Source: Eimeria necatrix (lineage: Eukaryota; Apicomplexa; Conoidasida; Eucoccidiorida; Eimeriidae). Taken from it: a DNA stretch of 12,500 nucleotides. How positions within the stretch are numbered: position 1 is the stretch's first letter; each line of letters begins with the position of its first letter. The stretch spans positions 45,001-57,500 of the forward strand of contig NW_013651950.1 of NCBI RefSeq assembly GCF_000499385.1. Direction: 5' to 3'. The notes beneath the pieces were generated by a model. The model was not told the origin of the DNA and did no database searches. It saw only the letters and a list, made by a program, of their open reading frames with translations. A program made the translations under genes and the position numbers. Shown here piece by piece: positions 7,771 through 12,500 of this stretch.

Positions 7771-8593
7771 AGGTGCTTGCATTTTCAACATTGTGAGTGG
7801 CGGTTTGCATCCCTACGGGCCAATCGACAACCCAAAGGAAACCCTTTCCAATATGGAGAAGGGAGACATGGTCAACATCAAGCTTGTAAGGGTTTAGGGT
7901 TTAGGGTTTAGGGTTTAGGGTTTAGGGTTTAGGGCTTAGGGTTTAGGGTTTAGGGTTCAGGGTGAAGGACTTTCGAAGGCTCCTAGAGGCTACTTCGATT
8001 AATGTGGCAGGCTTCTGGTCTTCACTTCGCCAGCTTCAGGGTTTAGGGTTTAACGTCTAGGGTTTGGGGTTGAGTGTTTAGGGTTTAGGGTTTAGGGTTT
8101 AGGGTTTAGGGACCTTTAGGGCTCCTAGGATTTCCCTATTGGGGTTTGTCGCTCAGTTCTAGGATTTTGGAGTCCTTTTTGTGTGGAGTTTAGGGTTTAG
8201 GGTTTAGGGTTTAGGGTGTAGGGTTTGACGCTGACGTTTTAGGGTTTAGGGTTTGCTCCGTGTTGTGGGTGCAGCTTGACAAGTCCCCGCTGCTGCAGGA
8301 TTTGCTGCTGCTGCTGCTGCAGCCACCGCAGCAGCAGCAGCAGCCAGTGCTTCGCCTGGCTGTGTGCCATCCTGTGTTTTGGGCAGCTTCGGACATGCTG
8401 CTGTTTCTCCGGGCGTTTAAGCTCATGCTGCAGCAGCAGCAGCAGCTGCAGCAGCAGCAGCAGCAGCAGCAGATCGACGCCGAATCTGCAGCAGCTTTTG
8501 GCTCAGCACAGGGTAGCAATTCTATGCAAAGCAGCAGCAGCAGCAGCAGCGAGAAGCGGCTGTGTGCGCCAGAGTTGGAAATCCCCGCAGCAG

Positions 8594-8637
<44 letters not shown>

Positions 8638-8786
8638 CCAGCAGCAGCAACAGGGCAGCTGCATGCAGCGCTGGCGAAGCTGGAAGCAACAGCTCTTCCT
8701 CTTGATGTTTTAAATTCACTTTGCGAAGAGCCCTTTTTAAGAAAAACTGGCAGGGCCTTGTTTCCCCAGTACAGCGAGGTGGGCTC

Positions 8787-8858
<72 letters not shown>

Positions 8859-8925
8859 CTGCTGGTTTTGCTGGTGTTGGCGGTGCTGGTGCTGGTGGTG
8901 CTGGTGGTGCTGGTGCTGGTAATGG

Positions 8926-8963
<38 letters not shown>

Positions 8964-9700
8964 GTGCTGCTGGCGCTCCTGGTGCTGGTGCTTGTAGTGG
9001 TGCTGTTGCTGTTGCTGCTGCTGCTGTTTCCGTTGCTGCTGCTGCTGCTGGTCTTGCTTCCGTTGCAAGCGGCTTTGCTGGTGATGTTGGGCGCGGTTAC
9101 GTTGCTGCCTTTGCCGCTGCTGCTGCTGCACTCGCTGCTGCTGCTGCTGAACTCGCTGCTGCTACTGCTGCTGCTGCTGCTGCTCATATAAGCAGTGCTG
9201 CTTATGTGCTGCTGCAGCTATTCGCCGAGCCCAAAACAGCAGCCGCACCAGCTGCAGCAGCAACAGAAGCTGCAGCAGCACCTGCTGCAGCAGCAGCAGA
9301 AGCAGCGAAGAAGCCTAAGGATGCTGCTTCCGACGCCATTGTTGCTGCTGCATGCAGCAGCAGCAGCAACAGCACCGAGGGAACAGTGCAAGACACAGAA
9401 GGCAGCACGCCCTTAGCAGCAGCAGCAGAAGTCAGTGCAGCAGCTGCTGCTTCTCCTTTAGCAGAAACTGCGGATGCAGCAGCAGCAGCAGCAGCAGCTT
9501 CTGGTGCTGCTGCTGCTGCTGCCTCTCCAGCAGAAGCTCAAACTGCTGCTGATACACCACAAACCCCGAAGGTTGTGAGCAGCCAGTCTGCAGCAGCTGC
9601 AGCAACAGCAGCAGCAGCAGAACAAGCAGCAACTGCAGCAGATGCTGCTTCGAAGGCTACAACAACAGCAGCAGCAGAACCCACTGAAGCACAACCTCTT

Positions 9701-9735
<35 letters not shown>

Positions 9736-9985
9736 GCCAGTTTTTTCTGTTTTGGACTTCCTGAAACTGCTGGCCACATTCGCTAGCGACAGTGCGAAAC
9801 CTGCTGCTGCTTCTGCTGCTGCTTCTGCTGCTGCTTCTGCTGCTGCTTCTGCTGCTGCTTCTGCTGCTGTTTCTTCTATTCGTGCTGTTGCTGTTGCTGG
9901 TGCTGCTGCTGCTGCTGCGTGTGCTTCTGGGTGTATTGGCAGCTTGCGCTGGCCAGCAGCTGCTGCAGCAAGACAAACTCCATAT

Positions 9986-10018
<33 letters not shown>

Positions 10019-10517
10019 TTTGTTCGCAGCAGCTGAACTCGACGAAGAGCACCGCAGCAAAGTTCTCGTGCGGCTGCTGCAGCAGCACCCGCAGCTGCTG
10101 CTGGCAGCAGCAAGATCTGGCTTAGAGCCTCTCTTTTTGGTTGCCTTCCCCCCGATAAGGGATCCTGCTGCTGCAGCAGGGAAGCAGGAGGCAGCAGCAG
10201 CAGCCGCTGCTGCTGCTGCTGCTGCTGCTGCAGCGAAGACGAACACCGGCTTTGCAAATGAGAAGCCGGAGCTAGACAGACAGGGGCAGCAGCAGCAGCT
10301 GCTGCTGCAGCAGCAGCAGCAGCAGCAGCACGTCTCCAGCGACATGCAGCGCGATGACGCCTCTGCAGCAGCAGCAGCAGCAGCAACAGCTGCTGCTCCT
10401 GCTGCAGTGTCACCAGAATTTAAGCAGCAGCTGCTGCAGATCCAGAAGCAAATTGACAACAGAGTGCATGCAGACATTAAGGAGCACGTGCTGCAGCACG
10501 TGTTGGAGCAAGCCTCA

Positions 10518-10556
<39 letters not shown>

Positions 10557-10920
10557 GAAGCACAGGAGACACCGAAGCAGCAGCTGATAGAGAGCGTCCG
10601 GGCCTGTGCCCCTCCAGAGCTGCAGCAGCACAAAAGCCATAGTGCTGCTTCGCAGCTGCAGCAGCTGCAGGAGCAGCAGCTGCTGCTTCAGCAGCAGCAG
10701 GAGGAGCACGAGCAACGCCGTCGCCAGCTTGAGCTGTTGGAGCAGCAGCAGCAGCAGCAGCAGCAACACCAACAGCAGCAGCAGCAGCAGCAGCAGTGGC
10801 AAGAAGCCTTGCTGCAAAGGCTGCTGCGCGCTATAGGCCCAGCAGCAGCAGATAGAGAGACAGTGCTGCAGCAGCTGCAGCAGCTGATGAGCCTCGTGCA
10901 GCCGCAGGCGCCAGCAGCAG

Positions 10921-10955
<35 letters not shown>

Positions 10956-11213
10956 CCAGCAGCAGCAACTTATCCGGCTCAAAGAGGGACTTCGCAACTC
11001 GATGCGCCGCTGCATGCAGCAGCAGAATACGCGGAGCCTTTTCTGCAGCAGCAGAATCTGGTTGCTGCAGCAGCCAGCAGCGAGCCACTGAATCAGCAGC
11101 AGCTGCAGCAGCAGCAGCTTCTTCAGCAGCAGCAACTACTTGAGCAGCGGCTGCTGCCGCAGCAGCAGCAGGGAAGCCATCTCACGGCCGCTGAAGGCGT
11201 GATAGCGTTGGAT

Positions 11214-11272
<59 letters not shown>

Positions 11273-11380
11273 AGCAGTTTACAGCCCCTACGACCTTTTG
11301 GCAGTTAGGCCCAGCAGCATGCAGCAATTTATTGCTGCTGGGGCCCCCCCTTTGCTGCCGCACGGCACGCTTATGCTAGT

Positions 11381-11416
<36 letters not shown>

Positions 11417-12123
11417 CCCAGAGAAGGAATACTCAGTCAAGGGCTCAAAGCGGCAGCAGCACCAGCTGCAGCAGCCGCTGCAGGTGCAGCAGCAGCAGCA
11501 GCGGCCAAGGCACAAGCAGCTCAATGAGCTGTTGCTGCAGCCGCTGCAGTACCTGAGGCAGCAGCAGCTGCTGCGCCTGCAGCAGCAGCAGCAGCAGCTT
11601 CGCGCTCCCAACACAAGCCAGCAAGAGGGGATGTGGCAGCAGCAGCTGCTGCAGCAGCAGCAGCTGCAGCAGCAGCAGCAGCCTTACTCTGCCAACAACA
11701 GCAAAGCAGCTAAAAGGAAGCAACTTGACGCAGCAGCACAGCTGCTCAATGTAAAAGGGAATGAAACAGATATTAGTTATCTGCTGCAAGCTGTTGCTGC
11801 TGCTGCTGCTGCTGCCCTCAGCAGCAGCAGCGTGAAGGACCCCAAGGCGCAGTCTCTGTGGGCAGTCGAGCAGCAACTCACAGCCTTGCTGCAGCGGCTG
11901 CTGCTACAGTACAAGCAGCAGCAGCAGCAGCAGCAAGAAGGGCCTGCTGCGAACCAGCATTTGCGGCAGCAGCAACCGCAGCAGCAGCAGCAGCAGCAGC
12001 ACATGTTGGGCAAGCACGACACCAAACGGCCTGTGCAGCAGCAAGCTGTACCAACAGCGGAAGCAGCAGCAGCAGCAGCAGCAGCACCAGCCGCAGATTG
12101 TTTCAGCTCCATAGGGGCGGCTC

Positions 12124-12162
<39 letters not shown>

Positions 12163-12414
12163 ACAGTAAGAGCAGCGAAGGCTTCACTTGCGCCCAGCAG
12201 CTGCGGCTGGAAATTGAGGGCCCCGCATGCACTGCTGCTGCCGACCCCACAGCAGCAGCAGCAGCAGCTGCTGCTGCTGCTGCAGGTGTTGCTGCTGGAG
12301 AACAGCGCGTGTTGCTGCAGTATGTGCAGCAGCAGCAGCAGCAGCAGCAGCACCCCATTTCTGGGGCTGGCGCACAGGAATTTCAGCAGCCGATCCGCGG
12401 GCAGCAGCTAAAGA

Positions 12415-12445
<31 letters not shown>

Positions 12446-12500
12446 CCAGCAAGACCAGCAGCGCATGCAGCAGCAAACACCAGAAGTGTTAGAGCAGCGG
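4159..12500 (+). CDS. IRE1-like kinase/KEN-domain protein, probable pseudoenzyme (split gene, partial)
   Basis: Composite entry for the proposed exons listed below. IRE1 proteins are ER stress sensors in which a protein kinase domain is fused to a KEN endoribonuclease domain; RNase L shares this pair. The sequence shows, in order, a kinase-like catalytic loop (HLSIHPNN), WTSP at the APE position, SADCWSLG, ACIFNIVSGGLHPYG, CHPVFW at the kinase/KEN border, and KEN-like helices (SVLDFLKLL, then VRLLQQHPQLLL). Phases from 6925 to 12500 fit together as 1, 0, 2, 1. No ER-luminal sensor domain, signal peptide or membrane helix is visible, so membrane placement is not shown. Catalytic Asp of the kinase and the KEN nuclease residues appear to be lost. 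Gln/Ala/Ser runs interrupt the domain at several loops. A diverged kinase of another family is possible, but HPxFW followed by a KEN-like tail argues for IRE1/RNase L. The 3' end lies outside the window, and the N-terminus is uncertain. Confidence 0.55.
5976..6018 (+). repeat. Intronic TTTAGGG array
   Basis: Six units directly after the end of the exon 1 frame; they supply its stop codon. Confidence 0.95.
6106..6175 (+). repeat. Intronic TTTAGGG array with TTTGGGG variants
   Basis: Eight clean units followed by TTTGGGG variants, ending 10 bases before the proposed CAG acceptor at 6183-6185. Confidence 0.95.
6186..6415 (+). CDS. Exon 2: degenerate kinase catalytic loop
   Basis: The frame reads VLDLVSHLLQSLLQVHAL, then CGGVGS, then HLSIHPNNLLLL (6257-6292). 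This matches kinase helix E plus the catalytic loop HRDLKPxNILL at His, Ile/Leu, Pro, the metal-binding Asn and the following hydrophobics. The catalytic Asp is replaced by Ser and the Lys by His. FLGDS (6311-6325) may be the remnant of DFG. Two phase-0 donors exist, CTC/GTCAAG (6389) and CTC/GTCAGC (6416); both join in frame with 6925. The antisense strand here also has an open, acidic, protein-like frame, so strand assignment rests on the kinase match and on the fit with the neighbouring exons. Confidence 0.42.
6422..6775 (+). repeat. CTG-sense trinucleotide array
   Basis: Long CTG array with GGCTG and GGTG interruptions; antisense it reads as poly-Gln with His. It lies within intron 2. Confidence 0.93.
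6850..6923 (+). repeat. CTG array abutting a 3' splice site
   Basis: Nearly pure CTG with one TTG, ending in the CAG acceptor of exon 3. There is no ordinary polypyrimidine tract here, so the CTG run would have to act as one. A TAG at 6929-6931 is an alternative acceptor. Confidence 0.85.
6925..7369 (+). CDS. Exon 3: activation-segment end to D-x-W-S-L-G
   Basis: Begins FLDDTDRLLWTSPTL. WTSP (6952-6963) sits where kinases of the IRE1 group have GWxAPE, with the Glu missing. There follows an insertion of about 105 residues, with helix-like Gln/Leu (RLKELQQQLNSLMAFHAEH), Ala runs and LADLPTALQ. The exon ends SADCWSL plus the first base of a Gly codon. Joined to 7773 this gives DCWSLGACIFNIVSGG, which lines up without a gap with kinase subdomain IX (DxxSxGxxxxxxxSxG). 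The donor is G/GTGAGC at 7370, a strong consensus. This junction is one of the best-supported parts of the gene model. Confidence 0.65.
7379..7428 (+). repeat. Intronic TTTAGGG array next to 5' splice site
   Basis: About seven units starting 9 bases after the exon end. Confidence 0.96.
7504..7622. repeat. CAG/CTG inverted-repeat segment
   Basis: CAG units pass into (CAGCTG) units and then alternating CTG and CAG blocks, so the segment is strongly self-complementary and could form a long hairpin in DNA or in the unspliced RNA. Confidence 0.85.
7700..7769 (+). repeat. CTG array abutting a 3' splice site
   Basis: Over 20 CTG units ending in CTCAG, the acceptor of exon 4. Confidence 0.93.
7773..7885 (+). 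CDS. Exon 4: kinase helix F to G region
   Basis: Encodes ACIFNIVSGGLHPYG then PIDNPKETLSNMEKGDMVNIKL. The first part matches the IRE1-group segment after D-x-x-S-x-G, in which a hydrophobic helix is followed by S-x-G-x-H-P-F-G; here the aromatic is Tyr. The second part suits helix G and the following loop. It is the only exon with no homopolymer run and has balanced amino acid use. It is bounded by a CTCAG acceptor and a GTAAGG donor (7886), both good consensus sites. It is the most conserved-looking exon in the window. Confidence 0.78.
7889..7962 (+). repeat. Intronic TTTAGGG array
   Basis: About ten units starting 3 bases after the exon 4 end, with one CTTAGGG and one TTCAGGG variant. Confidence 0.96.
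8038..8110 (+). repeat. Intronic TTTAGGG array, partly degenerate
   Basis: Clean units at both ends with decayed units between. Confidence 0.92.
8188..8255 (+). repeat. Intronic TTTAGGG array, partly degenerate
   Basis: Four clean units, a decayed stretch (8216-8237), then two more, ending about 20 bases before the exon 5 acceptor. Confidence 0.92.
8275..8768 (+). CDS. Exon 5: end of kinase C-lobe and start of KEN domain
   Basis: Encodes LDKSPLLQDLLLLLLQPP, a short Gln run, then VLRLAVCHPVFWAASDMLLF. In IRE1 and RNase L the kinase ends with a segment of this type (L-I-x-x-L, then hydrophobic residues and HPxFW), and HPFFW marks the step into the KEN domain; here it is HPVFW (8368-8382). The helix DMLLFLRAFKLML fits the first KEN helix. 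An insertion of about 80 residues follows, with Gln, then Ser, then Ala runs (CAG, AGC and GCA phases of the same repeat), and the fold resumes with TGQLHAALAKLEATAL and LNSLCEEPFLRKTGRALFP. Donor CCA/GTACAG (8769, phase 2) fits the next acceptor; GAG/GTGGGC at 8779 is a better-looking site but breaks the frame. Confidence 0.7.
8769..9195 (+). other. Intron 5 (phase 2), CTG-rich
   Basis: Donor GTACAG, acceptor ATATAAGCAG. Almost the whole intron from 8787 to 9184 is CTG-sense, pure to about 8857 and then mixed with GTG, CTT and GCG. The 5' end has no TTTAGGG array. The antisense frame reads as Gln/His-rich and is treated as a shadow. Confidence 0.5.
8787..9184 (+). repeat. CTG-sense trinucleotide array
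   Basis: About 70 bases of pure CTG, then variant CTG/GTG/CTT units. It runs to within about 12 bases of the exon 6 acceptor. Confidence 0.93.
9196..9791 (+). CDS. Exon 6: Ala-rich insertion and KEN core helix
   Basis: Starts AAYVLLQLFAEPK, then carries about 160 residues that are mostly Ala with Glu, Thr, Ser and Pro, including unique stretches such as STEGTVQDTEGSTPLA and DTPQTPKVVSSQ. It ends PVFSVLDFLKLLATFASD (9737-9790). The KEN domain has a conserved S-V-x-D-L-L-R helix followed by R-N-K-x-x-H, which carries nuclease residues; here SVLDFLKLL fits the helix but the Arg-Asn and His positions read Ala-Thr and Ser/Asp. Donor A/GTGCGA at 9792 (phase 1) fits the acceptor at 10029; other donors exist further right at about 9930, so the exon end is the main doubt. 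Confidence 0.55.
9792..10029 (+). other. Intron 6 (phase 1)
   Basis: Donor GTGCGA, acceptor TTGTTCGCAG. It opens with five copies of a 12-bp unit, (CTG)3CTT (9801-9863), has a unique middle (9880-9985), and ends with a CTG/TTG tract just before the acceptor. If retained, the exon 6 frame stops at 10034-10036, which would remove the end of the KEN domain and the whole C-terminal tail. If the 9801-9940 stretch is coding, it adds a Ser/Ala repeat. Confidence 0.45.
9801..9863 (+). repeat. 12-bp tandem repeat (CTGCTGCTGCTT)n
   Basis: Five regular units, a higher-order form of the CTG array with CTT at every fourth position. Confidence 0.9.
10030..12500 (+). CDS. Exon 7: KEN domain end and giant Gln/Ala-rich tail (open at window edge)
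   Basis: The frame has no stop from 9765 to the last base, and the proposed exon gives 824 codons. The first 45 residues (AELDEEHRSKVLVRLLQQHP, then QLLLAAARSGLEPLFLVAFPP) fit the last KEN helices, where the family has D-F-x-x-Y-F-x-x-R-F-P-x-L-L and then L-F-x-P-Y-Y. After that, where IRE1 proteins normally end, a tail of at least 779 residues follows: Gln runs of up to about 20, Ala and Ser runs, and likely helical or coiled-coil segments such as KQQLLQIQKQIDNRVHADIK and EEHEQRRRQLELLEQ. Unique islands such as VYSPYDLLAVRPSSMQQFI and CAQQLRLEIEGPAC suggest a conserved scaffold, but I recognise no domain. The first in-frame ATG is at 10344, so without splicing this frame lacks an early start. 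Introns within the tail cannot be excluded. Confidence 0.62.

Larger units (their letters stand above)
7370..7772 (+). other. Intron 3 (phase 1)
   Basis: Donor GTGAGC, acceptor CTGCTCAG. It holds a TTTAGGG array starting 10 bases in (7379-7428), a CAG/CTG palindromic segment (7504-7622) and a CTG array (7700-7769) running into the acceptor. Removal joins G and GT into a Gly codon and restores the kinase motif. An open frame inside (LEFEVLHFAHAAQ onward, about 7430-7650) is not needed by the model; I saw no matched pair of sites that would include it. Confidence 0.7.
7886..8274 (+). other. Intron 4 (phase 0)
   Basis: Donor GTAAGGG merges directly into the TTTAGGG array. The intron is mostly three TTTAGGG clusters (7889-7962, 8038-8110, 8188-8255) with two short unique spacers. 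Acceptor is GTGGGTGCAG at 8274. It has no CTG array. Removal gives VNIKL joined to LDKSPLLQ with no frame change. Confidence 0.7.

Noticed and set aside
8211..9131. 306-codon antisense Gln/His-rich frame
   Set aside because: It overlaps the HPVFW exon and intron 5; its Gln content comes from the CTG array and its start and end lie in repeats. No unique domain is seen.
9765..10029. A Leu-rich, signal- or membrane-helix-like stretch ending LLGVLAACAGQQ, in the same frame as the long exon 7
   Set aside because: It is tempting as a signal peptide, but there is no ATG in frame, it is the CTG array read in the Leu frame, and the spliced join from exon 6 continues the KEN domain better.
9458..10633. 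391-codon antisense frame and the 291-codon frame at 9538-10413
   Set aside because: They are rich in Cys, Ser and Ala runs and are shadows of exons 6 and 7.
1..12500. tRNA, rRNA, transposon or viral genes
   Set aside because: I saw no cloverleaf, rRNA core, transposase, reverse transcriptase, terminal repeats or viral protein in any frame.

Overview
The window looks like nuclear DNA of an Eimeria-type coccidian (Apicomplexa). Three things point there. CAG/CTG trinucleotide arrays are dense and, inside coding sequence, give runs of Gln, Ala and Ser. Interstitial telomere-like TTTAGGG (AAACCCT) arrays are scattered through non-coding DNA and introns. Exons are split by short GT-AG introns. 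This combination is the known hallmark of the repeat-rich segments of Eimeria chromosomes. The genus is an inference; I cannot name the species.

Layout. Positions 1-2900 hold almost only repeats: TTTAGGG arrays, a palindromic 10-bp minisatellite (226-586), CTG-sense arrays, a very AT-rich island of about 1.1 kb (about 781-1905) with its own 4-bp and 11-bp repeats, an AAACCCT array facing a TTTAGGG array (2263-2435), and more CTG. Positions 2900-4150 are mixed sequence with CAG arrays and no recognisable gene; it may hold 5' untranslated sequence or further exons. From about 4159 to the right edge, the + strand appears to carry one very large multi-exon gene that leaves the window open.

Reading exons by frame, splice phase and motif gives a split gene whose order matches the C-terminal half of IRE1/RNase L-type proteins (protein kinase fold followed by a KEN endoribonuclease domain): Q/A-rich N-terminal exon with possible N-lobe fragments (4159-5967), degenerate catalytic loop (6186-6415), activation-segment end and the D-x-W-S-L-G motif (6925-7369), helix F to G region (7773-7885), the HPxFW kinase/KEN junction (8275-8768), and two exons completing a KEN-like domain (9196-9791 and 10030 onward). 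The last four junctions keep the reading frame (phases 1, 0, 2, 1), and the 7369/7773 junction rebuilds kinase subdomain IX exactly. The catalytic loop reads HLSIHPNN instead of HRDLKPxN, and the KEN nuclease residues also seem to be missing, so the product looks like a pseudoenzyme. The last exon runs without a stop for over 820 codons to the window edge, adding a Gln/Ala-rich tail of at least 779 residues that known IRE1 proteins lack.

The introns share an architecture: TTTAGGG arrays begin 3 to 10 bases after the 5' splice site in three introns, and CTG arrays lie just before the 3' splice site in four. All identifications come from reading motifs by eye, without a database search or RNA data.
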